Program-made: the position numbers and the translations under genes
DNA from: Fangia hongkongensis FSC776 = DSM 21703
GTDB taxonomy: Bacteria; Pseudomonadota; Gammaproteobacteria; Francisellales; Francisellaceae
Direction: 5' to 3'
Assembly (NCBI RefSeq): GCF_000379445.1
Contig: NZ_KB902273.1
Location: 62,001-126,000, forward strand
DNA: 64,000 nt
Notes under the pieces: generated by a model
What the model was told of the DNA's origin: nothing
Database searches by the model: none
What the model saw: the letters and a program-made list of their open reading frames with translations, nothing else
Shown here: piece by piece, positions 1 through 10,526 of the stretch
Layout: each line of letters opens with the position of its first letter
Position numbering within the stretch: position 1 is the first letter of the stretch

Positions 1-519
1 CAAATCCAAACCTTCTGACTTTCGCTCATTAATACTCTGAATCCATGATAAATAACTATTCATTGATTGGGAATATTCTGCTGAGTGTAAAAGATTAAAG
101 GCCTTAGTTTTATCTCCCTTTTGGGCTAAGTTAATAATTTCATCATACTGCATTAAAGCATGCTTCAGTGCGACTAAAGCCCCTTTTCCTTGTACATATA
201 AATAACGCTCTTTGTTAAATTCTCTTAATAATGCTTCATTCTCTTGAATGAGTTTATTTTTGTATTTTTCAAAACGTAGCTTCCACTTCTCCTCTCCACT
301 TGCTACATAAAGCAAACTAGAGAGATAAACCACTTCATTAAAGTGCTCACTTGCAGAGAGCTTATTTTCAATAGCAGTTTGCTTAGATAAATCCTCTAAA
401 TGGTGGCCTTGTTCATCATAGAAATATAATATAAAGCCTAAAAAAGCAATGATCGTTAATAGCACACCAAATAGCAAGCTTCCATAAGATAGCGGCTTTA
501 AACGCCGATTGTAGTTCAT
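1..519 (-). CDS. Membrane sensor protein, N-terminal part (runs off window)
   Basis: An open frame without a stop reads from an ATG at 519 to the window edge (173 codons). The product begins MNYNRRLKPLSYG, followed by one strongly hydrophobic segment (about residues 12-31), then a long charged helical region rich in Glu, Lys and Leu that looks like a periplasmic four-helix-bundle sensor. The start overlaps the stop of the CheA gene as ATGA, so the two are probably translationally coupled and belong to the same chemosensory operon. This architecture is usual for a membrane histidine kinase or a transmembrane chemoreceptor, but the signalling domain lies outside the window, so the type cannot be decided. 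The call of real coding sequence is firm; the function is inference. Confidence 0.75.
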   Translation of the reverse strand, partial: MNYNRRLKPLSYGSLLFGVLLTIIAFLGFILYFYDEQGHHLEDLSKQTAIENKLSASEHFNEVVYLSSLLYVASGEEKWKLRFEKYKNKLIQENEALLREFNKERYLYVQGKGALVALKHALMQYDEIINLAQKGDKTKAFNLLHSAEYSQSMNSYLSWIQSINERKSEGLDL

Positions 520-2081
520 ATTGCCTCCCTTTGAAAAGCATTTGCCTTTGTAAGCAGCTTTTTGCTATCAATCACTAATGCAAATTCACCAGAGTGCACC
601 ATGCTGACACCCGAAAATACACTCGTGTTGACGATAAGCTTATGAAGTGGCTTTACAAGCACTTCGTTAATTGTTAAACACTGCTCTACTACAATTCCAA
701 TAAATTGATTATTTATCTTTATAATAACAATAGACCAAAACATCCCATCTTGCTTCCGAGGCATTGAAAATAGATCGCAAAGCAGTAAAAGCGGGATGAA
801 TAAGACATCATATTTTGCATAGTATTGATCACCTTTTTTGACAATATCTGTAATGGGAATTTTAGCCAGCTGCCAGATATCTCTAGCAGGAAAAAAATAA
901 TATTGATGATTTTGTTTAACCATCAGTACTTTTAACAATGCCATTGTTGTCGGTAAAGTTAAAATAAATTGACAAAATTGACCTTTTTTAAATGCAATTG
1001 TCACATTCCCTGCAATAGATTGTATGCTACTTTTGACAATGCCAAGCCCAACACCTCTGCCATGCACTTCATCCACTTTCTCTGCTGTACTCATACGATC
1101 AAATAAATGATCAATGAGCTCTTTTTCTGTCAATTTTTCTGTATTTTTGTGGTATTTAGCCTTAAGTTTTTGGATATCAATTCCTTGCCCATCATCAATC
1201 ACAGCGACTTTTACAGCATCTTGATCATAATATGCTTTAAGTGTGATGAGACCTACTTTATTTTTACCTTGAGATACTCTAGTCTCTGGAGGCTCTATCC
1301 CATGAGCAATGGCATTTCTCACAAGATGAACTAAGCATTCACTAATGACATCAAAAAGCATATGATCCACCCGAACCTCACCACCAATAAGCTCAAGCTC
1401 AATCTCTTTATTGTATAATTTTGCAAGTTCTCTCACTGTACGCTTAAATGGCAAAAAGACCTCTATAAGCGGCCTCATTCTAAGCTGAAATACACTCTCT
1501 CGTAATCTCTTTGCTAAGCCTAGGGTTTCCAAAGAGCCTACATCAGCTTGCAAATTAGCTGAAACACCCTCACTTTCAAGCATGACAAAAAGCTTCTGTG
1601 ACAGTGCAAGAATGCTATCTAAATCCTTTAGTGAGATAGTAATCTCTTTATGAGAGTCACGTTCTTTTAGCGATTTATTTAAAAGATAATCTCTTGCCTG
1701 ATCCAGCTTATCGCTATCTTGGCTATCGATTATCTCTAAAAACTGCTTTACATATATTGGTTCTTTTTCATCTCTAATAAGTGATAAATCTTCTTGGAAA
1801 AAATCACAAATCAACAGCAGTTTCTCGATTAAAAAGGAGGATGGTAGTTTTTTTGGCTCAAGATTATTAAGATCATCTTCAATCTTGTGAAAGGCTTTTT
1901 CAATTGCACGATAGCCCATCATGCTTGAGATACCTTTTAACGTATGAGCATGATGAAATAGCTTATTAATAATATTAGCATCAAATTTTTCCTCAAGCGA
2001 AAGTACCAAAGACTCAAATGCACTAATATGCGCCTTTGACTCACGAAGATAGTCTTCTTTATATTTTCGCTGATCGATCAT
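516..2081 (-). CDS. cheA: CheA-type histidine kinase lacking a P2 domain
   Basis: 521-residue chemotaxis-type kinase. Residues 1-110 form an HPt (P1) domain with the phospho-acceptor in HTLKG (His46). A P3 dimerisation region follows, then a HATPase domain with an N-box (RNAIAHGIEPPETR, about 240-255), DDGQG and GRGVGLGIV. The last 130 residues are a CheW-like P5 domain. The P2 (CheY/CheB-docking) domain of enteric CheA is absent, which explains the short length against about 650 residues. It should autophosphorylate and pass phosphate to the CheY encoded 3 bp upstream. Its stop overlaps the next gene's start by 4 bp. No flagellar gene is nearby, so the output may be type IV pili or a non-motility response (inference). 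Confidence 0.88.
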   Translation of the reverse strand: MIDQRKYKEDYLRESKAHISAFESLVLSLEEKFDANIINKLFHHAHTLKGISSMMGYRAIEKAFHKIEDDLNNLEPKKLPSSFLIEKLLLICDFFQEDLSLIRDEKEPIYVKQFLEIIDSQDSDKLDQARDYLLNKSLKERDSHKEITISLKDLDSILALSQKLFVMLESEGVSANLQADVGSLETLGLAKRLRESVFQLRMRPLIEVFLPFKRTVRELAKLYNKEIELELIGGEVRVDHMLFDVISECLVHLVRNAIAHGIEPPETRVSQGKNKVGLITLKAYYDQDAVKVAVIDDGQGIDIQKLKAKYHKNTEKLTEKELIDHLFDRMSTAEKVDEVHGRGVGLGIVKSSIQSIAGNVTIAFKKGQFCQFILTLPTTMALLKVLMVKQNHQYYFFPARDIWQLAKIPITDIVKKGDQYYAKYDVLFIPLLLLCDLFSMPRKQDGMFWSIVIIKINNQFIGIVVEQCLTINEVLVKPLHKLIVNTSVFSGVSMVHSGEFALVIDSKKLLTKANAFQREAI

Positions 2082-2084
2082 AAA

Positions 2085-2453
2085 CTAAGAGAGATACTTA
2101 GTGATTTTTCTCATCACCACCGTTGATTCAAAAGGCTTGATTAAATAATCAGTTGCCCCCTTCTCTCGACACTCTTCAACGATATCTTCCTGACCAATGG
2201 AGCTAATCATGATCACAGGGATATCTTCATTATCTTCTCTTACTTTCTCCAAAATAGAAATGCCTGCTAAAATCTCCCCGGGGAAAATAATATCCAAAAG
2301 GATCATATCTGGTTGCCCTTCGCGGTACTGAGCGAGTGCTTCACCTGCATTTTCAGCCTCAATTAGGTCATAATTATCACTTAAAATATCACTTAGCACT
2401 TTTCTCATAAAAAGAGAGTCATCCACAATGAGAATCTTCCTTTTTTTTGTCAT
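2085..2453 (-). CDS. CheY-like single-domain response regulator
   Basis: 122-residue stand-alone receiver domain. The acidic pocket is Asp11/Asp12, the phospho-acceptor is Asp54 (ILLDII), the switch Ser is in MISS (about 84), and the conserved Lys is in LIKPF (about 106). The loop after Asp54 carries extra residues (FPGEILAGIS) compared with the usual MPxMDG. A good AAGGAG ribosome site lies just upstream of the ATG at 2453. It is flanked by CheW and CheA, so it is the probable phospho-partner of the CheA. No output domain exists, so it must act by protein contact. Family certain; target unknown. Confidence 0.9.
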   Translation of the reverse strand: MTKKRKILIVDDSLFMRKVLSDILSDNYDLIEAENAGEALAQYREGQPDMILLDIIFPGEILAGISILEKVREDNEDIPVIMISSIGQEDIVEECREKGATDYLIKPFESTVVMRKITKYLS

Positions 2454-2531
2454 TTTAAATACTCCTTCTTACTTAACACTTGATACAACAAATATTTATC
2501 GCTTGAATTAAGTTAATTCTACTCACTTTTC

Positions 2532-3014
2532 TTATTCTCTTTTCACTTGAAGCGCTTTTAATAGCCTCTCAAGGTTTATTAACTTTATCTTTGTTCTTTG
2601 ATGGGTGATATATCCATCAATATATTGATGCGCATTAGCAGTGCCATTTCTCCCTTTCTCTGAAGATAAAGAAGAAACATTTATCACTTGTAGCACTTTA
2701 TCAACGGTAAATGCATAGTATTCATCTGATAGTAAATAAACCAAAGCGTAGTTATTTGGATTTATATTACTATCACGCTTTAATATAAGCTGATAAAGAT
2801 CAACAACCAAAAGCGCCTCGCCTCTTAACTCAGAAAGCCCAAGAACATAACGCTCGACAAGAGGAATCTTCATCACAAAAGGCAAAGGCATTATCTCTAA
2901 AACACGCTTGCTATCTAAGGCAAAAATCTCACTACCTAAACGAAAGATAATTGCTGACAGCTCTTTTTTATTCTCAAAGCCTTTAGCGCGTTTTGTTTGT
3001 TTTTCCACGTTCAC
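2532..3014 (-). CDS. cheW: CheW-like coupling protein
   Basis: About 160 residues forming a single CheW domain ([20 protein letters not shown] ... [12 protein letters not shown] ... [12 protein letters not shown]). CheW links chemoreceptors to the CheA P5 domain. The frame opens with a GTG at 3014 that overlaps the 3' end of the MCP gene by 32 bp. A second GTG at 3008 has a better-spaced GAGG ribosome site (GAGGTGAAC then GTG), so the true start may be two codons downstream. The overlap with the receptor gene implies coupled synthesis of receptor and adaptor. Confident on family. Confidence 0.87.
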   Translation of the reverse strand: MNVEKQTKRAKGFENKKELSAIIFRLGSEIFALDSKRVLEIMPLPFVMKIPLVERYVLGLSELRGEALLVVDLYQLILKRDSNINPNNYALVYLLSDEYYAFTVDKVLQVINVSSLSSEKGRNGTANAHQYIDGYITHQRTKIKLINLERLLKALQVKRE

Positions 3015-4050
3015 CTCTATCTTCTTTTAATAGCTCCTGACCGTGATCAGCATTCTCCTTCGCCACCTTATCAATACGCACCATCTCCGTCGCAATGGCT
3101 TGTGTGCCTTTTCGTTGTAATTTAATCTCTTTTACCAGTAGTTTTACTTCTTCTGAGACAACTTTTGTATTTTCCGCGGCAAGCTTCACTCGCTTTGAAA
3201 TATCTTGAGCCACTTTGCCTATCGCATTAGCAGAAGCCTTTGAGCTTTCAGAGAGCTTCCTGACCTCTTCAGCAATCACAGAGAAACCTCGACCAGCCTC
3301 ACCGGCTCTTGCCGCCTCAATTGCTGCGTTTAGTGCAAGTATATTAGTCTTTTCAGCAATACTCGTTAGGGTATCGACAATATCTGAAATCTTCTCTGTC
3401 GCCACATCGGCAGCTTTGGCACTTTTTGCAGTAGAGATTGCCTTCGTGGAAGCAAGTGTAGTTGCGCTAAGCACTCGCTCAAAGCGCACAACCATTTCAT
3501 CAATTAAAATGAGGGATTTTTCACTGCGTTTAAGCTGTTCTTTAGCACCGGTTGCAAGCAGGCTGGCAAGTCCCTCTAAATGTGTATTTGCTTTTTTCAG
3601 TGCAGTAATATCCCTTGCTGCGGCAAATGCACCAATTACTTTCCCTGATTGGTCTCGATACAATGAGGCATTATATATCACCTCTGTCATCTCACCATGC
3701 ACGCTTTTAATGATTAATGGAAAGTCTTTAATATTCCCTTTTTCAAATACATGACGATAAGCACTTTGTGCTTTTTTAGGCTCGGTAAAATAAAGGGCAA
3801 AATTGCTCCCAATCAAATCCTCTCGTGCAACGCCTGTAACTTTTACCATTGCCTGATTGGTATCTGTGATCTTGCCCTGTGGATTGATGGTTAGAAGTGG
3901 GTCTAAAGAAGCTTCAATCAAAGAGCGGGCATAATCAGAGCTGTAAAAATATTCCTCTTTCCCACTTAGCTTATCAGTTTTGCCTGATGTAGATTTGGGT
4001 GAGTTAATTACAGCCTTTGATTGATCCGATCTAGGTGATTTTCGGTTCAT
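2983..4050 (-). CDS. Cytoplasmic PAS-domain methyl-accepting chemoreceptor
   Basis: 355 residues without any membrane segment. A low-complexity N-terminus (1-35) is followed by one PAS domain (about 38-150; [16 protein letters not shown] ... [10 protein letters not shown]). A methyl-accepting signalling helix pair follows, with the hallmark tip at about 232-268 ([18 protein letters not shown], then [16 protein letters not shown]). The soluble receptor with a PAS sensor suggests sensing of an internal cue such as redox, oxygen or a small metabolite (inference). The descending helix arm is short, so it is a reduced MCP. First gene of the chemosensory operon; no cheR or cheB is in the window, so adaptation by methylation is unproven. 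Confidence 0.88.
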   Translation of the reverse strand: MNRKSPRSDQSKAVINSPKSTSGKTDKLSGKEEYFYSSDYARSLIEASLDPLLTINPQGKITDTNQAMVKVTGVAREDLIGSNFALYFTEPKKAQSAYRHVFEKGNIKDFPLIIKSVHGEMTEVIYNASLYRDQSGKVIGAFAAARDITALKKANTHLEGLASLLATGAKEQLKRSEKSLILIDEMVVRFERVLSATTLASTKAISTAKSAKAADVATEKISDIVDTLTSIAEKTNILALNAAIEAARAGEAGRGFSVIAEEVRKLSESSKASANAIGKVAQDISKRVKLAAENTKVVSEEVKLLVKEIKLQRKGTQAIATEMVRIDKVAKENADHGQELLKEDRGERGKTNKTR

Positions 4051-4210
4051 TATTTACCCTGTTACATTGCAATGAATTTTAGATATCTATAAACATAGCA
4101 CTGCAAGTGGGTTTCTTCCATTTTCTGTGCTATTCGTATCCTCTCATTTGACAACCAGCAGCTTCATTAATAAGATAAACGCATCAATTTACGGGTATTT
4201 GAGGGATGAT

Positions 4211-4423
4211 ATGCACTTTTTTTCTAAACACTTACATGAGGTGAATGAGAGTTATTTTCAACATCTAAAAGAAGCTGCTTACTGTGGCGGATTAATGATT
4301 ATTGCAGGTATTGCCTGTACAATTCATGCTATTTTTCCATTTTTATTACAAAAAACTGCCTCTAAAATCCTACAGAAATTACAAACACGCTTTACCAAAA
4401 GAAACCGCTTGGATGAGGTATAA
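4211..4423 (+). CDS. DUF6356-like small membrane protein
   Basis: 70-residue protein beginning MHFFSKHLHEVNESYFQHL, with one hydrophobic segment (about residues 25-45) and ending with a basic tail. The pattern H-x3-VxESYxQH, then a Cys/Ala-rich membrane helix with H-x3-FPF, matches my recollection of the DUF6356 family of small proteins of unknown role. An upstream ATG at 4127 gives a longer frame, but GAGGG five bases before the ATG at 4211 and the family length favour the shorter start. It is divergent from the chemosensory operon and convergent with kdpE. No function is known. Confidence 0.6.
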   Translation: MHFFSKHLHEVNESYFQHLKEAAYCGGLMIIAGIACTIHAIFPFLLQKTASKILQKLQTRFTKRNRLDEV

Positions 4424-4439
4424 AATAATAATCAGCACA

Positions 4440-5129
4440 TTAATCTACTTCAACAAATCGATAACCAACACCTGATTCTGTTGTAATGAGTGGCGCCTTT
4501 GTACAAGCTGCCAGCTTTTTACGAAGCTGACCAATGTAAACACGCAAATACTGCACTTCATCAGAGAAGTACTCGCCCCATATAAGCTTTAATAAATGCC
4601 TTTGTGTTACAAGCTTCCCTGCATGTTGAACCAACTGGGAAAGTAATAAAAACTCTTTTTTAGACAGATGAATCATCTCATTGTCAATATGAACCCCATG
4701 ATTGGCAATATCAACCGTCATATTAGCAAATTGATAAATGGTATGTTGATTTATCAATCCCTCTCCCCCAACATGTGCCAGTGAACGCTTTATTCTCGCA
4801 ACCAGCTCCGGCATATCAAAGGGCTTTTTCACATAATCATTTGCGCCACTTTCAAGTGCTTTAACCACCTCATCTGTATCTGACCTTGCTGAAACAACAA
4901 TTAGCGGCGTTTGATAGTTTTTACGTAAGTTTTGCAGCCAATTTTGACCATCTTGATCTGGCAATCCTAAATCAAGAATTACAAGATCTGGCTTATACGT
5001 TTCAAACATTTGTGTAGCATGTTTTGCATCAACAGCGTCTTCAACATCAAAGCCAAGTACCAGTAATGTTTTTTTGACAAATTTTCTAATTTGTGGCTCA
5101 TCATCAATTAGTAAGATTTTGTTATTCAT
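4440..5129 (-). CDS. kdpE: Response regulator KdpE
   Basis: 229-residue OmpR/PhoB-family regulator. The receiver domain has Asp9/Asp10, phospho-acceptor Asp53 (LVILDLGLP) and Lys in VKKPF. A winged-helix DNA-binding domain occupies about 130-228 (LSKKEFLLLSQLV ... YLRVYIGQLRKKL ... GVGYRF). It is phosphorylated by KdpD and activates kdpFABC under potassium limitation. Its ATG overlaps the kdpD stop by 4 bp (ATGA), and it is last in the operon. Identity is firm from sequence and context. Confidence 0.96.
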   Translation of the reverse strand: MNNKILLIDDEPQIRKFVKKTLLVLGFDVEDAVDAKHATQMFETYKPDLVILDLGLPDQDGQNWLQNLRKNYQTPLIVVSARSDTDEVVKALESGANDYVKKPFDMPELVARIKRSLAHVGGEGLINQHTIYQFANMTVDIANHGVHIDNEMIHLSKKEFLLLSQLVQHAGKLVTQRHLLKLIWGEYFSDEVQYLRVYIGQLRKKLAACTKAPLITTESGVGYRFVEVD

Positions 5130-7819
5130 GATTTATCCAATTTATTATTCATCGGTAGCAGCACATTAAAAGCAGCACCTTGATTAGCCCCATCACTTTT
5201 TGCACTTATCTCACCATTATGCGCTTCAATTATACCTTTACAAATGGCAAGCCCTAGCCCATTGCCCTGTGTATAGCTGTCTTTTTTTTCTATTCGATAA
5301 AACACATTAAATACACTTTCCAAGTCTTCTTTTTGAATGCCAACACCTTCATCTTTGACCTGAAAAACACAATGCGTTTCTGTCGTATTCACTGAAACTG
5401 TAATTTGTTTTTGTGGATTATCTGAAAATTTAACGGCATTATCGATTAAGTTTAAAAGCACTTGCTGTAATAACATATTATCACATTCTATCATAACGTT
5501 TTTTGTCATGGCAAAATTGAATCTCTGTGATTTATATCTTCTCTTAGCGATTATTTCAAGCTCATTAATAAATGCCTCTGTAGAAGTGGCTTTTTTATTC
5601 AATACTAATGCTTGTGATTCCAGTTTTAACATCTGCATAATATTATCGATATACCTATCCAAACGCTTGGATTCATCATAGGCAACTGTGAGCATTTCCT
5701 CTTTATCTTTCTGGTTAAACATATCTTTGTATTGAATCACACTACTTAGTGAGCCCATAATCGACGCAAGTGGTGTTTTAAAGTCATGCGAAACTGAAGA
5801 GAGCATTGATTTTTGTAATTTTTGCTGCTCCGCCAGTGTTTTAAGCTTCTGCTCTTCTGTTTCTAAAAATCGCTTTAACAAAAGCTGCGACACTTGAGAA
5901 AACATTGGTTTTATCACCGTATATTGTGATAAAAACCGCTCTTTTTCTTGTTTTATTCTAAGGTGAACCGCAATAATGCCCAACAGTCGCCCTTCAATTA
6001 AAAGTGGCTCAAAATACCATGTTAATGCTGAAAAAGTATTGGTTGTTGCACCACAAATGCTCTTGTGTTGCCAGCACCACCTTGCTGCAATCAGCTCTTT
6101 TTGATTGAAGTTTGGATGCTGAGGAAAACTCGCTGCATCAAATGTTTCATTACTGGCATTAATAAACACAAAATCATAATTAAAATAACGCTCAAGCTCA
6201 CTTAAAATCACCTCACGAAAATCTTTATCTGTATTTATTTTTGATAATTGTTTTGAGAAATCATACAGCATAGACAAGCTTTTTTCTCTTTCTCTTAACG
6301 CCAATAGTGACATCCTTGAGCTGACTGTCAGCTGGCTAATAATCAAAGCAACAATAATAAAAACACAAAAAGTAACAATTTGTGTAAAAGTGTCAATCGT
6401 AAAGTAGAAATTTGGCGTTAAGTACATATACATGTACATCACAAACCCAATAATGGACGATGCAACCGATGCCCGTAATCCATAGAGATAAGCACAAAGC
6501 ATCAGGACTAACAAAAAAGATAATGATTGAGCCGGCAAGCCCAAAAAACTCATTAAAAAATAAATAAAGGTTCCAGAAAAAAAGGTCAATATGGAAGCAT
6601 AAATAATTGCCTTAATACCTTTTTTGCCTCTACGCGTTTTCCACTTTTTCCTCCCTTTTATTTTGTTAATTTTTTTCTCTGTTGTAATGACATGAATTTG
6701 TTTTTTACTGTTGTCACGAATAACATCATAAACAACAGAACCAAATAGGATATCCATCCATTTAGGGCGTTTTGATTTGCCAATAATAATATCGCTGACA
6801 CCGTGCTCATCAGCATATTGCAAAATACTTTTAGACAATCTGGCACCTGAAATATGTTCAATATCATAACCAAGTGTATTTGCCAGAACCTTATAGCGTC
6901 TGATTTCTCTTAAGGCTGTGCGTGAAAACCGCTTTTTAGGTTTATGGATAAAGACAGCTAATAGCCTCGCCCCCGTTGATTGTGCTAACTGTTTTCCCCT
7001 TCTTAGTAAGAGCGGGGTTGATTCACTATAACCACAACACACTAAAACAGAGGGAGAGCTGATCACAATGTTACGATTATGATAAAGCTTTTTATAATGG
7101 CGTATATCTTCACCAACATGATTTGCAGCAAGACGAAAAGTATAATCACGGAGGATGCTTAAATTGGTGTATTGAAAGTAGCGTGATAGTGCGCGATTTG
7201 CCATCTCTTGCACATAAATTTTTCCTTGCTCAAGCCGTTTGATCAACTCCTCTGGCGTCACATCAACAACCACAAGCTCATCAGCTGATTGAATAAAACT
7301 ATCTGGAATGGTTTCATTCACCCTTGCCTGAGTAATCTGAGCCACTTCATAGGACAAACTGGCAATATGCTGAATATTCACTGCGGTATAAACATCGATA
7401 CCAACATCTAAAATCTCTTCAATATCCAAATAGCGTTTTTTATTTCTTGCATGCGTCAAATTGCTATGCGCCAACTCATCAATAATCACAATCTCAGGCT
7501 TTCTTTTTTTGATTTGATCTACACCAAGTTCAAAAAATGCTCGTCCTTTGTGTTGAACCTCTTTAAGTGGAATACTCTCTAATAAATGAGATAACGCCAA
7601 AGTGTCTTTACGACCATGCGTCACTGCAACGCCAATAACAATATCTTTTCCTTCATTTTTGAGTGTGTGAGCACTATTTAACATCGCATAGGTTTTGCCA
7701 ACCCCAGGCGCAGAACCAAGAAAAATCTTTAGTTTGCCACGTTCAGTTTGATGCGTTTTATTTGCCAAATGTAATAATGCATCTACTTTTTGCTTTCGAT
7801 TCATACTCATAGACGACAA
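5126..7819 (-). CDS. kdpD: Potassium-sensing histidine kinase KdpD
   Basis: 897 residues, the full KdpD layout. The N-terminal KdpD domain has Walker A (GSAPGVGKTYAM, about 35-46) and DELAHSN. A USP-like domain (about 250-380, ending in GKSKRPKW) follows, then four clustered membrane helices (about 400-500), a GAF-like region, a HisKA domain with SVSHDFKTPLA, and a HATPase with NLIDNAVKF and GNGLGLAI. It senses low potassium or turgor and phosphorylates KdpE. The frame starts with TTG at 7819, preceded by AAAGG at suitable spacing; ATGs at 7810 and 7804 are alternatives. About 96 bp separate it from kdpC, so it may have its own promoter. Confidence 0.96.
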   Translation of the reverse strand: MSSMSMNRKQKVDALLHLANKTHQTERGKLKIFLGSAPGVGKTYAMLNSAHTLKNEGKDIVIGVAVTHGRKDTLALSHLLESIPLKEVQHKGRAFFELGVDQIKKRKPEIVIIDELAHSNLTHARNKKRYLDIEEILDVGIDVYTAVNIQHIASLSYEVAQITQARVNETIPDSFIQSADELVVVDVTPEELIKRLEQGKIYVQEMANRALSRYFQYTNLSILRDYTFRLAANHVGEDIRHYKKLYHNRNIVISSPSVLVCCGYSESTPLLLRRGKQLAQSTGARLLAVFIHKPKKRFSRTALREIRRYKVLANTLGYDIEHISGARLSKSILQYADEHGVSDIIIGKSKRPKWMDILFGSVVYDVIRDNSKKQIHVITTEKKINKIKGRKKWKTRRGKKGIKAIIYASILTFFSGTFIYFLMSFLGLPAQSLSFLLVLMLCAYLYGLRASVASSIIGFVMYMYMYLTPNFYFTIDTFTQIVTFCVFIIVALIISQLTVSSRMSLLALREREKSLSMLYDFSKQLSKINTDKDFREVILSELERYFNYDFVFINASNETFDAASFPQHPNFNQKELIAARWCWQHKSICGATTNTFSALTWYFEPLLIEGRLLGIIAVHLRIKQEKERFLSQYTVIKPMFSQVSQLLLKRFLETEEQKLKTLAEQQKLQKSMLSSVSHDFKTPLASIMGSLSSVIQYKDMFNQKDKEEMLTVAYDESKRLDRYIDNIMQMLKLESQALVLNKKATSTEAFINELEIIAKRRYKSQRFNFAMTKNVMIECDNMLLQQVLLNLIDNAVKFSDNPQKQITVSVNTTETHCVFQVKDEGVGIQKEDLESVFNVFYRIEKKDSYTQGNGLGLAICKGIIEAHNGEISAKSDGANQGAAFNVLLPMNNKLDKS

Positions 7820-7915
7820 GGTTACCTTTTTATCATCATGTTATATACCAACTCAGGCATTAATATAATCAAGCATAGCAAGGATGTCTTTAAAATAACG
7901 CTATCACCGACTATT

Positions 7916-8467
7916 TTAGCTTTGTTGTATAAGCGCTTGTAAGGCAAGATTCAACTTCAGTACATTCACTGTTGGCGGATTAAAAAAATGATAATCTGTA
8001 TGTGTATCAATAAGTTTCATCACTTTTTTAACAGGAATATGGTGAAAAGTTGCAATATAATCAGCTTGATATCTGGCACTATTAAGTGAGATATCTGGAT
8101 CAATGCCACTACCGGAGGCAAATACCATATCCTCAGGAATACTTTTTTTACCATAGGTTGCCTGAAGCATTTTAATTCTTTCTTTCACGGCACTTAGCTC
8201 TTTAGGGTTATTGACAGCGAACGCTGTTCCGCCTGTTGCCAATGGATTATAGTTATTTGCTGAAGGCCTTGATTGAAATAATCCCGCTGGCATTGCCTGA
8301 GAGATTAATAAAGAGCCAATAGGCTTCCCATTTTCCATCACCATTGACCCAGTTGTTTGGTTTTTTGCAACAAGATAACCTGCGCCTAACATTAAAAAAG
8401 GATAGGCTAAACCAAGAAGAAGTGTAAAAAACACCATCGACACAAAAGATTGGTATACAACTCGCAT
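7916..8467 (-). CDS. kdpC: KdpC subunit of the K+-transporting ATPase
   Basis: 183 residues with one N-terminal membrane helix (about 8-34; ends AGYLVAKNQ) and a periplasmic domain with family motifs (GSLLISQ, FQSRPSANNYNPLATGG, DPDISLNSARYQADYIA). KdpC is the bitopic subunit that helps couple ATP hydrolysis by KdpB to transport through KdpA. It lies 9 bp after kdpB. Length and motifs are normal. Confidence 0.95.
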   Translation of the reverse strand: MRVVYQSFVSMVFFTLLLGLAYPFLMLGAGYLVAKNQTTGSMVMENGKPIGSLLISQAMPAGLFQSRPSANNYNPLATGGTAFAVNNPKELSAVKERIKMLQATYGKKSIPEDMVFASGSGIDPDISLNSARYQADYIATFHHIPVKKVMKLIDTHTDYHFFNPPTVNVLKLNLALQALIQQS

Positions 8468-8476
8468 AATAAACTC

Positions 8477-10516
8477 CTAGGAAACAAGGCCAATGGCAGT
8501 GATAATTAAATCAATTAACTTAATTCCAACAAATGGAACTAAAAGCCCACCTAGACCATAAATCAATAAATTTTTTCTAAGCAGTGCTTGAGCAGATAAA
8601 GCTACATTTTTCACCCCCACTAATGCCATTGGTATCAAAAAAATGATAATAATAGCATTAAAAATAACTGCGGATAATATGGCACTTTCAGGAGAATGTA
8701 ATCCCATAATATTAAGCGCACCAAGCGATGGAAATGCACTAACAAAAAGTGCAGGGATAATCGCAAAGTATTTGGCAACATCATTGGTAATACTAAAGGT
8801 GGTTAGTGCGCCTCTTGTAACCAGAATCTGCTTACCAATTTTCACAATATCAATCACTTTTTTCGGGTCTGAGTCCAAATCGACCATGTTCCCTGCCTCT
8901 CTTGCAGCAGAGGTCCCTGTCGCCATAGCAACCCCTACATCTGCTTGTGCTAAAGCTGGAGCATCATTTGTCCCATCTCCACACATAGCAACCGTTTTTC
9001 CTTCATTTTGGCATTTTTTAATGTAAGCTAATTTCTCTTCAGGGGAGGCCTGAGCCACAAAATCATCCACACCAGCCTCAGCAGAAATAGCCGCAGCAGT
9101 TAAAGGGTTATCCCCTGTAATCATCACTGTCTTAATGCCCATTTTTCTAAGCTCATCAAAGCGCTTTTTAATCCCAGGCTTAATGACATCTTTTAGATAA
9201 ACCAACCCCAAAAGTTGATTATTTTGGCAAACAGCAAGTGGCGTTCCACCTTGCTCTGAAATACGCTCAACCACTAATTTAAATCCAGATAGGATCTGTG
9301 AGTCAATTTTACCTGCTAAGTGCTTTTCAATCGCACTGACGGCACCTTTTCTAACAGAAATTTCACCATGATCAATACCACTCATTCTTGTATATGCTGA
9401 AAATGGGATAACTTTGGCATCAGATAAATTGACCTCACTGATATCAAAGGCAAATTGCTTTTCTGCCAATTTAACAATGGATTTGCCTTCAGGCGTTTCA
9501 TCTGATAAAGAAGACAGCCATGCAGCATAAGCGAGCGTTTTTGCCTCCACACTACTGACTGGCAGAAACTCTGTTGCAAAGCGATTTCCTAAAGTAATTG
9601 TCCCTGTTTTATCCAATAATAGTGTATCAATATTCCCGGCAGCCTCAACTGCTCGCCCAGAAAGTGCAACAATGTTCGCTTTTAATAACCGATCCATGCC
9701 TGAGATCCCAATCGCCGATAATAAACCTGCAATTGTAGTTGGAATCAAAGTCACAAATAATGCAATTAATACAACAATTGACAAACTCACACCATGAAAA
9801 AGCGACATTCCATAAAGTGAGCATACTGCAAAGATGAAAATTAAGGTTAAGCCTGATAATAAGATACTTAATGCGATTTCATTCGGTGTTTTTAAGCGTT
9901 TAGCATTCTCGACTAATGAGATCATCTTATCTAAAAAGCTCTCACCTGGATTTGAGCTCACTCGCACTTTGATTTCATCTGAGATCACTTTGGTCCCTGC
10001 AGTGACTGCTGAGTTATCAGAACCAGCTTCTTTAACCACCGGCTCTGATTCACCTGTAATCGCAGATTCATCAATGGTTGCCATGCCTTCGATGACATCC
10101 CCATCAGCTGGCATAAAATCACCTGTTTTAACAAACACAATATCACCAACTCGTAATAACTCAGCTCCAATTTCTTCTATAGTATCACCATTAATCCACC
10201 GTGCTTTTAATTGTGATTTAGTTGCCTTTAAGCTCTCAGCCTGCGCCTTACCTTTCCCCTCAGCAATACTCTCGGCAAAGTTAGCAAATAAAATCGTAAA
10301 CCAAAGCCAAATAACAACCTGAAGCGTAAAGGCGATTTGTCCTCCTGTAAAGCTATCTTCAATCAAATAAACTGTGCACAAAAGTGTGACAATTAACACG
10401 CAAAACATCACGGGGTTTTTAATCATCACCCTTGGGTTACACTTCATAAACGCCTGCTTCATTGCAGGCAGCATTAACTCTTTTGACAATAAAGACATTG
10501 TTTGTTTCTTTGACAT
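8477..10516 (-). CDS. kdpB: KdpB catalytic P-type ATPase subunit
   Basis: 679 residues. The phosphorylation motif DKTGT has Asp302. TGES at 154-157 includes the serine equivalent to E. coli Ser162, an inhibitory phosphorylation site in that protein. [16 protein letters not shown] marks the hinge, and the membrane helices sit where the family has them (M1-M2 about 35-80, M3-M4 about 215-270, M5-M7 near the end). Energises high-affinity potassium uptake. It is 10 bp downstream of kdpA. All key residues are present, so the pump should be active. Confidence 0.97.
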   Translation of the reverse strand: MSKKQTMSLLSKELMLPAMKQAFMKCNPRVMIKNPVMFCVLIVTLLCTVYLIEDSFTGGQIAFTLQVVIWLWFTILFANFAESIAEGKGKAQAESLKATKSQLKARWINGDTIEEIGAELLRVGDIVFVKTGDFMPADGDVIEGMATIDESAITGESEPVVKEAGSDNSAVTAGTKVISDEIKVRVSSNPGESFLDKMISLVENAKRLKTPNEIALSILLSGLTLIFIFAVCSLYGMSLFHGVSLSIVVLIALFVTLIPTTIAGLLSAIGISGMDRLLKANIVALSGRAVEAAGNIDTLLLDKTGTITLGNRFATEFLPVSSVEAKTLAYAAWLSSLSDETPEGKSIVKLAEKQFAFDISEVNLSDAKVIPFSAYTRMSGIDHGEISVRKGAVSAIEKHLAGKIDSQILSGFKLVVERISEQGGTPLAVCQNNQLLGLVYLKDVIKPGIKKRFDELRKMGIKTVMITGDNPLTAAAISAEAGVDDFVAQASPEEKLAYIKKCQNEGKTVAMCGDGTNDAPALAQADVGVAMATGTSAAREAGNMVDLDSDPKKVIDIVKIGKQILVTRGALTTFSITNDVAKYFAIIPALFVSAFPSLGALNIMGLHSPESAILSAVIFNAIIIIFLIPMALVGVKNVALSAQALLRKNLLIYGLGGLLVPFVGIKLIDLIITAIGLVS

Positions 10517-10526
10517 CTCTGTCCCC

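Noticed and set aside
3215-3754. 179-codon frame opposite the MCP gene
   Set aside because: Antisense shadow of a strongly coding Ala/Ser-rich gene.
9834-10322. 162-codon frame opposite kdpB
   Set aside because: Antisense shadow; kdpB is unmistakable on the other strand.
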